Of a DNA stretch of 64,000 nucleotides, positions 22,410-31,975 are shown in pieces. The position numbers and the translations under genes are program-made. Where the stretch lies: assembly GCA_037693485.1 (NCBI GenBank), contig CM075348.1, positions 28,266,501 to 28,330,500 of the forward strand. The letters run 5' to 3'. This DNA is from Kitagawia praeruptora (taxonomy: Eukaryota; Streptophyta; Magnoliopsida; Apiales; Apiaceae). Every line of letters starts with the position of its first letter. Position 1 is the stretch's first letter. The notes under the pieces are model-generated. The model was given only the letters and a program-made list of their open reading frames with translations, made no database searches and was not told the origin of the DNA.

Positions 22410-23170
22410 TTGCCTTACCCCCATCTTTTACGAAAAAGATGGGTTCCGGTAGTGAAAAGATCCAAAACGCTCGTATCTATTGAGTTTAGCCTCCTAATCT
22501 CATTCCTAATTCTTCATCTTCCTTCTCACAATGTACCATCTTCTTCTTCTTCGTCTTCCTCGTGTAGCTCCTCCTCTACATATAAGAGAACCTCGTCGGT
22601 GTTTCATATTTCTGATCTTCGCACGGTGACTCAGCTTAGTGAATTCTACCGGATTCTAACCGACATTGTGAGCGATCCTCTGGATGGAGTCAATCAACAC
22701 AGACGGATGAACGTGGATCGAATGACTCTCAAACGCTACCTGGCATATGTTCAACTTACAGATGGCAATGATCAATTAACTTTAATGTTAAGGTCACATG
22801 ATCACTATGTTGTTGGATATTAGGTTAATGACAATTTCGCTTATTGTGCTTCGGCACGGGTTGCCATTGTTTCCCCAACCTTTTTTTCGAGTTGGGTCAT
22901 TTTTTATGGATTTTGGCGGGACCTCGAATGACTACTAGTCACAGGGTCCAATCGTTCTTAATGATGCAGCATATTACGACATCGTTGAGATTGATTTACA
23001 TGTATGCGATACCGAATTCACCCAACTCACTTTGCGGGACTCTTATTCGGAACTCGAATTTGCTGGATGATTGAGGTGGATGGACATGCTCATCAATGCG
23101 AATAATCTACAAAGGGCTTTTAGAGTGTTGATTAACAGCGGGAGTGAAGGTGTAATAGCTTGATCCATAC
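22410..23170 (+). pseudogene. Ribosome-inactivating-protein-like (RIP) pseudogene
   Basis: An open frame to a stop at 22821-22823 encodes a hydrophobic leader-like stretch, a Ser run, then a segment whose pattern (a YLAYVQLTDG strand, LTLMLRS, then YVVGY) resembles the N-terminal half of the RIP fold, the rRNA N-glycosidase family. No good ATG opens this frame; the nearest ATG (22439-22441) is in another frame. After YVVGY a stop occurs, and downstream sequence to about 23165 keeps family-like fragments in shifting frames separated by stops. The catalytic Glu/Arg region of the C-terminal half is not intact in any frame. It therefore cannot encode a working toxin and is called a pseudogene. 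Assignment rests on a short motif and is moderate. Confidence 0.45.
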
Positions 23171-23415
23171 TTTTTTCACACAATTCATCTTTAGATCTTT
23201 GAGAATCAACCATATCGGAGAACATGTAATAAAAAATTTTCAGATAAATGTTCGTATACCAGACCATCTTCTCGTACTTGAGCATGGTTGGGGGTAGAGC
23301 ATCGTATTGTACTAAACATTAAAGCTTCATTTTATTTATCAATTTCCATTCTTCAAAGGGGTTGAAATTTTGTATGGTACTCATGTAGAAATTCATACCT
23401 TAATTTGATCTTTAG

Positions 23416-23780
23416 ACAAGCAACCAGGCACTACCTTAAACCGTTTAGGTCTGACTAGTTCCTACCTTGGCCGTGCAATCACTAATTCACTGCCCCTTTG
23501 TCAAGGATACGATCAACAAGGTGAGTCAAGTGCATGTGTTTATAATGCTTTACCTTACTTACATCCTTAAGAGTAGTTATTGGTATTGGCAACTTCTGGT
23601 ATTGAAAATTTGGTTTATGATCGTACTTGTACTTAAACACAGGAATCTCACGTCATGCTTGAAAAAGCCATCAGATCACTGGCTAGCTTCTACTGCAAAG
23701 CAGGCCCGTCTGCTGCACTTCCGGAGGAGGTTAAATCTGACATTTTATATGATTTGAACACTGTGGAAGAATTTTTGTAA
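23416..23780 (+). CDS. Unrecognised gene, two 3'-terminal exons (possible remnant)
   Basis: Exon-like segments 23416-23520 (acceptor TTTAG, donor GTGAGT) and 23642-23780 (acceptor ACAG, stop TAA at 23778-23780) join in frame. They encode LGLTSSYLGRAITNSLPLCQ, then MLEKAIRSLASFY, AGPSAALPEEVKSDIL and a final VEEFL. Clean splice sites and a helical, non-repetitive product argue for a real gene or recent remnant. I do not recognise the family, and no upstream exon was identified, so the 5' part may be lost. The following 200 bp may be its 3' UTR, into which the copia element at 23992 inserted. Confidence 0.45.
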
Positions 23781-23991
23781 TATATGAGTCTCTGCAATTC
23801 CTGCATATAATATAACATATGAAGGTCATTCAATGGAATTGTTGATTGTTTATACATTCTACTGTATACAGCATTTCTGCTCATAGCAACTGTTTTTAGT
23901 TTATTGTTGTGTAAACTTCTTAACTTTGTTGGAATTCTAGAGTGGCATGGTGGCTTTCTTATTTGCAATTTTGCATCAATAAGGTGCAGTG

Positions 23992-24327
23992 TAATAGATT
24001 CAACAGAATGTATATATGTATAATATCAAGTAGGAAGAAGAAGAAGAAGGAGCAACATTGCAGAATTTGTTATACAAATGAACTAACTGACAAAGTTTGT
24101 TACAACCAGAGTATTTATAGAGTCAAACAAAACAAGCAAATAGACATGCCCAATAATATGACAATATGGCCCAAGTAGAAATAGACTAAGTCCACAAACA
24201 ATGTCTAAGAGGAACTAATATCTGTGAAATCACTGCCTTGTGAATATCAGTCTTGTACTGCAACTTTGTCACTGCATTAACCACACTGCTAGCCTGAACT
24301 TCACTTGATATTTCATCATTCTCAACA
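23992..24327 (-). repeat. Copia-1 3' LTR (336 bp)
   Basis: Direct repeat partner of 34253-34585. It carries one extra AAG in the GAAGAAG tract and scattered substitutions. Confidence 0.9.
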
Positions 24328-24335
24328 CTCCCCCC

Positions 24336-24818
24336 TGTTGGACGGTGGCACACCATTCACAAAAGTAAAGAATGGTAGGAAGAAAATAGCAATCTGGGGT
24401 TGGTGCAGGAAGAAAAGAGAAATGGGTGGCTTCACATTTTCACATTTATTGTTCACACCACATCCGAGTACTATAAATACCCATGCTTGATGAACACAAA
24501 AACCACACCATCATTCTCTTCTACTTCTCTCTTATATTTCCTCTCTTATTCATCCTCTCTTTCTATATTTCGGGTATAATTATTTAACCCGTAGAGAGTT
24601 GTTAACCTGGGCTATTTTCTGTTAGCCTTAAAAGGAAATATTCTTGTACTCCCATTTTATTATAGTGGATATTTTTGGCTCTCTCGCCGGTGGTTTTTTA
24701 CCTCTATTCAAAGAGGGTTTTTCCACCTAAAAATCCCGGTGTTATTTTTACAGTCTTTATATTTTTCTCTTTAAATCTTTGGTTGAATTATATCGCTTCC
24801 GCACTCTAGATCCTAACA
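24336..24818 (+). repeat. Copia-2 5' LTR (483 bp)
   Basis: Contains ACTATAAATACCC (24470-24482), a good TATA box for the element's own promoter, followed by a CT-rich leader. Near-identical to 28928-29410. Confidence 0.92.
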
Positions 24819-24821
24819 AAT

Positions 24822-24834
24822 TGGCATCAGAGCC
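24822..24834 (+). other. Copia-2 primer binding site (tRNA-iMet type)
   Basis: TGGCATCAGAGCC, three bases after the 5' LTR, corresponds to the common plant copia PBS TGGTATCAGAGC (3' end of initiator tRNA-Met) with one difference. Confidence 0.8.
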
Positions 24835-24862
24835 ATTACATTTTTCAACTAAGATTTTTACT

Positions 24863-27800
24863 ATGTCGACAAAATTCGATATTGAGAAATTTGACGGTAA
24901 AATTAGTTTCGCTATATGGCGCGTCCAAATGCAAGCCGTTTTAATCCAAAATGGTTTAAAGAAAGCTCTGGATGGTAAATCAAAGAAGCCGGCCACTATG
25001 ACAGAAGATCAGTGGGTTGAAATTGATGAAAAGGCGTTATCCGTGATCCAGCTCTGTTTATCACGAGAAGTATTGCGTGAGGTCATTAAAGAAAAGTCCG
25101 CCGAAAGCATGTGGACTAAATTGGAGTCTCTCTACATGACCAAGAGCCTTGCAAACAAATTGCGGCTTAAGGAGCGTCTCTTCACACTCCGTATGTCAGA
25201 AGGTACTCCTATTCAAACTCACTTAAATGAGTTTAATTCAATTACTGTTGATTTAGAAAACCTAGATGTCACTATTGATGATGAAGATAAAGCCGTTTTA
25301 CTTATTGTCTCACTACCACCCTCGTATAAACACTTCAAAGAAATTATGCTATATGGAAATCGTGTTAGCTTGTCTTTTGAAGATGTCAAGTCACATTTAT
25401 TGTCAAAGGAAAAATTTGATACCGAAATTCATTCTGAAAATTCGGGTGAAGGCTTGGTTATTAGAGGGAGAAATGCTGAAATTGGTAGTAACAGTAAGAA
25501 TAGGTCCAGATCAAAATCAAGAGGTAGAAACTCTAAGTTTTGTCGTTATTGCAAGAAGAAAGGACATGAAGTCTCTGAATGCTTTAAATTAAAAAATAAG
25601 CAAGATAAAGAAGATAAGGGTAAAGCTAAACAACCTGATCAACGTGCTGAAGCTAGTGTCGTGGAGTCCGGTTCTGATGGGGAGTTATTAATAGCGGCTG
25701 ACGTAGAACAAAGGTCTAGAAATGAGTGGATACTTGATTCTGGCTGTACATTTCACATGTCACCTAATAGAGATTGGTTTACTACATATGAGAAAATTGA
25801 TGGTGGTCTTGTTTTAATGGGCAACGATGCTCAATGCAAAGTTGTCGGTTTAGGTACAGTCCAAATTAAAACTCATGATGGTATTACTAGAACTTTGACC
25901 GGTGTCAGACATGTCCCCGGCTTAAAAAGGAATCTCATCTCCTTAGGCACCCTTGAATCACTAGGGTGTAAGTATTCAGCTGAAGGTGGAGTTCTAAAAG
26001 TGTCCAAAGGTGCTCTTGTATTACTAAAGGCAAATAGATCTGGTGGTAGTTTGTATACGCTGCATGGATCAACTATTTCAGATTCTGCAGATGTTATCTC
26101 ATCCACTGATGATACAAATTTGTGGCATATGCGTTTGGGCCACATGAGTGAAAAAGGAATGCAGGTCCTCAACAAGGAAGGAAAACTTGGAAGCCATTGT
26201 ACCGGTAAGGTTGATTTCTGCGAAAACTGTATTTTTGGTAAGCAGAAAAAGGTTAGTTTTTCAAAAGGCGTTCATAGAACTAAAGGTACATTGGATTACA
26301 TCCATTCGGATCTTTGGGGTCCTTCACGAGTTCCTTCTAAAGGAAGATGTCATTATATGCTGACCATTATTGATGATTTCTCAAGAAAGCTCTGGGTTTA
26401 TTTTCTAAAACACAAAAATGATGCATTTTCAACTTTCAAGGATTGGAAAACCTTGATTGAAAACCAGACTAGTAGGAAGGTGAAAAGATTGAGAACTGAC
26501 AATGGTCTTGAATTCTGTTCTACTGAATTTAATATTTTCTGCAAAAAGGAAGGTATTGCCAGACACCACACCATTCCAGGGACCCCGCAACAAAATGGAG
26601 TTGCAGAACGTATGAACAGAACTATATTGGAGAAAGTTCGTTGTTTACTCTCTCATTCTGGCTTAGGGAAAGAGTTATGGGCAGAAGCGGCATCCACGAC
26701 ATGTTATTTGATAAACCGCTCCCCAAACAGTTCACTTGACGGCAATATTCCAGAAGAAGTTTGGTCAGGTAAACCTGTTGATTATTCTAACCTTAGAATA
26801 TTTGGTTGTCCTGTTTATTCCCATGTGAACGAGGGAAAATTGGAACCTCGTGCGAAAAAATGCATTTTCTTGGGTTATGGTTTAGGGGTCAAAGGTTATC
26901 GATTGTATGACCCCGAGTCTAAAAAGGTTTTTCATAGCCGAAATGTTACATTTAATGAAAATATTATGCTATCTTCTGGAAAAGATGTTGTTGCTTCCCC
27001 TACAGGTACAAATGATATAGACAGTACCGGAGAGAAGGTGGAGTTCGAAGTCAAAACTTCAGATGAAGAGGAAAATGTCCCAACTTCCTCCACTCCACAA
27101 AATTCAAACGATCAAACTATTGTTGCTGACCACAGAAGTCCACAACGTCAACCACAAAGGCGAGGTTTACCACAACCATGGTCTATGGCTCAAAATCTTC
27201 CTGAACAGAGACCAAAAAGGATGACTCAAAGATACGTTGACCAAAGTGCCAACATTGCTTTTGCTTTAGCTGTTGCGCAAGAGATTGATGATTCTAATGA
27301 GCCCAGAAGTTACTCTGAGGCTATCTCTAGTACCGACTCAGCAAGATGGGTTACAGCTATGCAAGAAGAGATTGAGAGTCTTCATAAAAATGATACTTGG
27401 GATCTGGTGAAGTTACCTGAGGGTAAAAGAGCCATCAGTTGTAAGTGGATCTTTAAGAAGAAAGAAGGCATTCCTGGCGTTGAAAGTGCAAGACACAAAG
27501 CAAGGTTTGTTGTTAGAGGATTTGATCAACATGAAGGCATTGACTTCAATGAGGTATTCTCTCCTGTTGTCCGACATACCTCTATTCGTACATTACTTGC
27601 TCTGGTTGCGTTGCATGATTTGGAGTTGGAACAGTTAGATGTGAAAACTGCATTTCTTCATGGAAATCTCGAAGAAGAAATTTATATTCATCAACCTGAG
27701 GGGTTTATAGTTCCGGGAAAAGAAGACTGTGTATGCTGGTTGAAGAAGTCTCTTTATGGTCTGAAGCAGTCTCCTAGACAATGGTATAAAAGGTTTGATT

Positions 27801-28870
27801 CCTTCATGATTGAACACGGCTACTCTAGAAGTAGTTATGATAATTGTGTTTATTTTCAGAAGACATTAGATGGGTCTTTCGTGTACTTGTTGCTTTATGT
27901 CGATGACATGTTAATTGCTGCTCGAGATAAATCTCTCGTTAACAAGCTAAAAGCCCAGTTGAGTAGTGAATTTGATATGAAGGACTTAGGTCCCGCCAAG
28001 AAGATTCTTGGAATGGAGATTAGTAGAGATCGTCAGGCAGGTAAGCTTCTGTTGTCACAGAAGAATTATGTTTTGAAGATGATCGACAGGTTCAACATGA
28101 AAGATTGTAAACCTGTTAATACTCCATTTGCTGCTCATTTTAAATTATCATCAGAACAGTGTCCACAATCCGAAGAAGGTAAAAGGCGCATGTCACACGT
28201 TCCTTATTCTAATGCCGTTGGAAGTTTAATGTATGCCATGGTATGTACCCGGCCTGATTTGGCCTATGCTGTTAGTATGGTTAGCAGATTCATGCACAAT
28301 CCAGGAAAACAACATTGGGAAGCAGTGAAATGGATTCTTCGTTATTTGAAGGGTTCATCTGATATTGGTTTGGTATTTGATAGACACAGAGCTGATCCCG
28401 GAGGCGTAGTTGGATATGTTGATGCTGACTATGGTGGTGACTTAGATCGGAGAAGATCTCTTTCTGCTTATATATTTACCTTGTGTGGTTCTGCAATCAG
28501 TTGGTATTCTTCATTACAAGCCATTGCGGCATTATCAACCACTGAAGCAGAATACATTGCTGCTACTGAAGGTATGAAAGAGGCTATATGGCTCCGAGGC
28601 TTGGTAAGCGAACTTGGTATACAACAAGATATTCTGGTGGTATTCAGTGATAGTCAGAGTGCTGTCCATTTAACCAAGAACAGCAAATATCATTCCAAAA
28701 CCAAGCATATTGATATAAGGCATCATTTTATCCGAGATACTGTTGCTGCAGGAAATCTTACAGTCGAGAAGGTTCATACAGCTGATAATCCTGCAGTCAT
28801 GTTAACCAAGCCACTTCCATCAGCTAAGTTTGATCATTGTCTTAACTTAGCTGGTATCATCCACACCTAA
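24863..28870 (+). CDS. Copia-2 gag-pol polyprotein (1335 aa)
   Basis: Encodes the retrotransposon capsid and replication enzymes. Start chosen at the ATG of MSTKFDIEKFDG, the usual copia Gag beginning; the frame is open a further 84 nt upstream but that part overlaps the LTR and PBS. Domains in order: Gag (UBN2 type, residues 1-220); zinc knuckle CRYCKKKGHEVSEC (227-240); protease with LDSGC near 291; integrase with zinc-binding LGHM...CENC (about 422-455) and catalytic D in HSDLWGP (about 481), D in RTDNG (about 546) and E in VAERMNR (about 580); RT with QLDVKTAFLHG and the active-site YVDDM (about 1012); RNase H with DADYGGD (about 1186) and STTEAEY (about 1230). No stop or frameshift interrupts it and all catalytic motifs are present, so the element may be autonomous. 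Confidence 0.95.
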   Translation: MSTKFDIEKFDGKISFAIWRVQMQAVLIQNGLKKALDGKSKKPATMTEDQWVEIDEKALSVIQLCLSREVLREVIKEKSAESMWTKLESLYMTKSLANKLRLKERLFTLRMSEGTPIQTHLNEFNSITVDLENLDVTIDDEDKAVLLIVSLPPSYKHFKEIMLYGNRVSLSFEDVKSHLLSKEKFDTEIHSENSGEGLVIRGRNAEIGSNSKNRSRSKSRGRNSKFCRYCKKKGHEVSECFKLKNKQDKEDKGKAKQPDQRAEASVVESGSDGELLIAADVEQRSRNEWILDSGCTFHMSPNRDWFTTYEKIDGGLVLMGNDAQCKVVGLGTVQIKTHDGITRTLTGVRHVPGLKRNLISLGTLESLGCKYSAEGGVLKVSKGALVLLKANRSGGSLYTLHGSTISDSADVISSTDDTNLWHMRLGHMSEKGMQVLNKEGKLGSHCTGKVDFCENCIFGKQKKVSFSKGVHRTKGTLDYIHSDLWGPSRVPSKGRCHYMLTIIDDFSRKLWVYFLKHKNDAFSTFKDWKTLIENQTSRKVKRLRTDNGLEFCSTEFNIFCKKEGIARHHTIPGTPQQNGVAERMNRTILEKVRCLLSHSGLGKELWAEAASTTCYLINRSPNSSLDGNIPEEVWSGKPVDYSNLRIFGCPVYSHVNEGKLEPRAKKCIFLGYGLGVKGYRLYDPESKKVFHSRNVTFNENIMLSSGKDVVASPTGTNDIDSTGEKVEFEVKTSDEEENVPTSSTPQNSNDQTIVADHRSPQRQPQRRGLPQPWSMAQNLPEQRPKRMTQRYVDQSANIAFALAVAQEIDDSNEPRSYSEAISSTDSARWVTAMQEEIESLHKNDTWDLVKLPEGKRAISCKWIFKKKEGIPGVESARHKARFVVRGFDQHEGIDFNEVFSPVVRHTSIRTLLALVALHDLELEQLDVKTAFLHGNLEEEIYIHQPEGFIVPGKEDCVCWLKKSLYGLKQSPRQWYKRFDSFMIEHGYSRSSYDNCVYFQKTLDGSFVYLLLYVDDMLIAARDKSLVNKLKAQLSSEFDMKDLGPAKKILGMEISRDRQAGKLLLSQKNYVLKMIDRFNMKDCKPVNTPFAAHFKLSSEQCPQSEEGKRRMSHVPYSNAVGSLMYAMVCTRPDLAYAVSMVSRFMHNPGKQHWEAVKWILRYLKGSSDIGLVFDRHRADPGGVVGYVDADYGGDLDRRRSLSAYIFTLCGSAISWYSSLQAIAALSTTEAEYIAATEGMKEAIWLRGLVSELGIQQDILVVFSDSQSAVHLTKNSKYHSKTKHIDIRHHFIRDTVAAGNLTVEKVHTADNPAVMLTKPLPSAKFDHCLNLAGIIHT

Positions 28871-28915
28871 TCAAGGTGTTCATGGCGAGAAGAGCGTTTT
28901 GCTGAATGGTGAGTC

Positions 28916-28927
28916 AAGGTGGAGATT
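28916..28927 (+). other. Copia-2 polypurine tract
   Basis: AAGGTGGAGATT directly precedes the 3' LTR, as is standard for copia elements. Confidence 0.8.
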
Positions 28928-29410
28928 TGTTGGACGGTGGCACACCATTCACAAAAGTAAAGAATGGTAGGAAGAAAATAGCAATCTGGGGTTGGTGCAG
29001 GAAGAAAAGAGAAATGGGTGGCTTCACATTTTCACATTTATTGTTCACACCACATCCGAGTACTATAAATACCCATGCTTGATGAACACAAAAACCACAC
29101 CATCATTCTCTTCTACTTCTCTCTTATATTTCCTCTCTTATTCATCCTCTCTTTCTATATTTCGGGTATAATTATTTAACCCGTAGAGAGTTGTTAACCT
29201 GGGCTATTTTCTGTTAGCCTTAAAAGGAAATATTCTTGTACTCCCATTTTATTATAGTGGATATTTTTGGCTCTCTCGCCGGTGGTTTTTTACCTCTATT
29301 CAAAGAGGGTTTTTCCACCTAAAAATCCCGGTGTTATTTTTACAATCTTTATATTTTTCTCTTTAAATCTTTGGTTGAATTATATCGCTTCCGCACTCTA
29401 GATCCTAACA
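28928..29410 (+). repeat. Copia-2 3' LTR (483 bp)
   Basis: Same length as the 5' LTR, with one observed substitution. Confidence 0.92.
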
Positions 29411-29718
29411 CCCCCGCAAGTTGAAATTGTACAAGGATTGTGCAAGTACAACTTGGAGCAGATATACCAATGAGCAGGACCTCCAAGAGCCTTAGTAAAA
29501 ATATCAGCCAACTGAAACTTTGAAGCAATTTTCTGAGGTAGAATCACTAGAGATTGAACCTTTTCTCGAACAAAATGACAGTCTAATTCAATATGTTTTG
29601 TTCTGGCATGTTGGACTGGATTCAAGGCTATGTCAATGGCTGCTTGGTTGTCACAGAAAACAGGCACAACATAATCAATAACCACATTAAGATCTGCAAG
29701 TAAAGATTTTAACCACAT
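29398..29718 (-). pseudogene. Copia-1 RNase H fragment
   Basis: A minus-strand frame with VPVFCDNQAAIDIALNP, RTKHIELDCHFVREK and ADIFTKALGG, the C-terminal copia RNase H. It is out of frame with the RT part at 29792, the RNase H catalytic region being broken by a shift between 29719 and 29830. The final residues run into the nested element's right LTR edge. Confidence 0.85.
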
Positions 29719-29791
29719 AATTTCAGTAGTAATAGTTGCCGGGGCTCGATATTCAGCCTCTGCTGTGCTAAGATATGTAACACTCTGCTTC

Positions 29792-31039
29792 TTAGCTTGC
29801 CAAGAAATAGATGCTGAACCAAGTTGTAGACAAAAAACCAGTTACTGATATGCCAGTTAAGGTACAACCTCCCCAGTCACTATCACAATACCCTGTAAGT
29901 TTCAGTTCATTTGATGAAGAAAAGAATAAACCTAGGCCTACAGTGTATTTCAAGTACCTTAAAACTCGATAGGCTGCATCTAAATGCTTTTCTCTTGGAG
30001 TTTGCATAAACTGACTCAGCAAGTGAACTGAATAACTAATGTCTGGTCTAGTAAATGTCAAGTATAACATTTTCCCAACCAAACTTCTGTAAAGAGAAGG
30101 ATTCTCAATTAGCGTACCAGATTTATCACTATCATAGAGTTTCACATGCTGATCAAGAGGGATGGACAGAGGTTTAGAATTCAAAAGTTGAGCAGAAGCT
30201 AGCATATCTAGAATAAACTTCTTTTGGCTGAGAATTATTCCTTCATCCGATCTAGAAACCTCTAGTCCTAGATAATACTTTGCTTCCCCTAAATCTTTAA
30301 TGTTAAAAGCATCATGTAAAGCTGTCTTGAGAGAATTAATAAAAGACAAATGATTGCCTGTAAGCAGTATGTCATCTACATAAACAACTGCAACAGTGAA
30401 AAAATCCCCTTCATTATGAATGAACAAGGAATAATCTGCAAGAGACTGAGTAAAACCATATTCAATCAGAAAATCAGACAACTTAGTATTCCATTCTCTA
30501 GATGCCTGTCGAAGTCCATAAATTGATTTAATCAATTTACAAACCAAATGTGAATATCCAGCCAACTTGTAACCAAGTGGTATATCCATATAAACTTCCT
30601 CATGTAGATCTCCATGCAAGAATGCATTGTTTATGTCTAGCTGAAAAACTGACCAACCTTTAGAAGCTGCCACTACAAACACAGACTTTACTGTGACTCC
30701 TTTTGCCACTGGTGAAAAAGTATCATGAAAATCTACTCCAGAAACTTGTGTGTAGCCTTTAGCTACCAATCGAGCTTTATACCTTTCTATTTCACCATTA
30801 GCATGATACTTAATCTTATACACCCACCTGCATCCTATAGTTTGCTTTCCAGGTGGTAAAGGAACTAGTGTCCAGGTATTATTTGACTCAAGGGCCTCTA
30901 ATTCCTTGTTCATAGCAGAAATCCAATTTGGATCTAAAACTGCTTGAGCAAAAGAAGTTGGCTCTTTGTTTTGAACCAAAGTAGCAAGAAAGACTGTATG
31001 AGAAGGTGTAAGGGAATGAGTAGTAAAATAATTTGTCAT
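29792..31039 (-). pseudogene. Copia-1 reverse transcriptase fragment
   Basis: Contains WISAMNKELEALESNNTW, CRWVYKIK, FQLDINNAFLHGDL, YGLRQASREWN and the active-site VYVDDILL (about 30370-30390), then the beginning of RNase H (CDSDWGGC). The RT core itself is open, but the frame ends early in RNase H through a frameshift. Confidence 0.9.
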
Positions 31040-31224
31040 TGGATATTTGACTTCTGTTTGAGAAGTTTAAGAAAAATAGAATTAGCAACAGAATGTGGAA
31101 TTGCATAATATGACCACCACTTAGGCTTTTTAACATCTCTGGTAGATTTTCTGAGAACAACTTGATCATCAGAAACATTTTCTGGCATTGTGGTTAAAGT
31201 ATCCACATCAGGAGGTAATGTTAT

Positions 31225-31758
31225 CTAATCCTCATCTTCTCCATTAACATCAGTTGATGGTGAATTATTTGACTGAAAGTTGCTAGGACTATAAATTGAA
31301 CTGACATCAGAAGTAACAATAGGAATGTCTGCCCTTGCTGTCAAATCTAATTCTCCATTACTCAAAACATTAGGATATGGCAAGTCAATCATAGAATCAT
31401 CAACTAACCAGTCTTGCAGATTGATACCAGTAAGAGTTGACTCAGACTTGGAATTCAAGAAAGGAAATATTGTTTCATGAAAAACAACATGTCTTGAAAT
31501 AAAAATATTTTGAGTTTCCAAGTTTAAAAGCTTGAACCCTTTATGATCAAGAGGATAACCAATAAAAACACTCTTAAGTGCTCTAGGACTGAATTTGTCA
31601 TTCTCATGAATAGAGGCATAACAAAGGCACCCAAAAACCTTGGGAAGAGAATAGTCTGGTAATTCATGATAAAGACACTCATAAGGTGTTTTATGATCTA
31701 AAACAAGACTAGGTAACCTGTTTATGATATAAGTTGGTGTCAAGATACATTCCCCCAA
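31225..31758 (-). pseudogene. Copia-1 integrase C-terminal fragment
   Basis: Minus-strand frame with TYIINRLPS, TPYECLYHELPDY, VFGCLCYAS and RALKSVFIGYP, the post-catalytic part of copia integrase, followed by the usual diverged linker. The catalytic stretch with the second Asp and the Glu lies upstream at 31759-31975 in another frame and is interrupted by stops. Confidence 0.88.
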
Positions 31759-31975
31759 AACTTAATAGGAAGACCAGATTGAAACCTTAATGATCTAGCT
31801 ATAGACAACAGTTGTCTATGTTTACGCTCTACCCTTCCATTTTGGGCAGGAGTGTGGACACAAGAAGCCTGTTGTACTACCCCTTTATCAAGTAAGAATG
31901 TTGTAAAAACATGATTAACAAATTCTATGCCATGATCACTATGAAAAGATTTGATAGAAGTGTGAAATTGTTTGT

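Larger units (their letters stand above)
24336..29410 (+). mobile_element. Ty1/copia retrotransposon 2, young and apparently intact
   Basis: It is 5075 bp with 483-bp LTRs (24336-24818 and 28928-29410) starting TGTTGGACGG and ending CTAACA. I see a single difference between LTRs (G at 24753 region versus A at 29343 region). The 5-bp TSD CCCCC lies at 24331-24335 and 29411-29415. The PBS and polypurine tract are in place and one uninterrupted polyprotein frame spans the interior. One difference in 483 bp implies a very recent insertion. It lies in opposite orientation inside copia-1. Confidence 0.95.
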
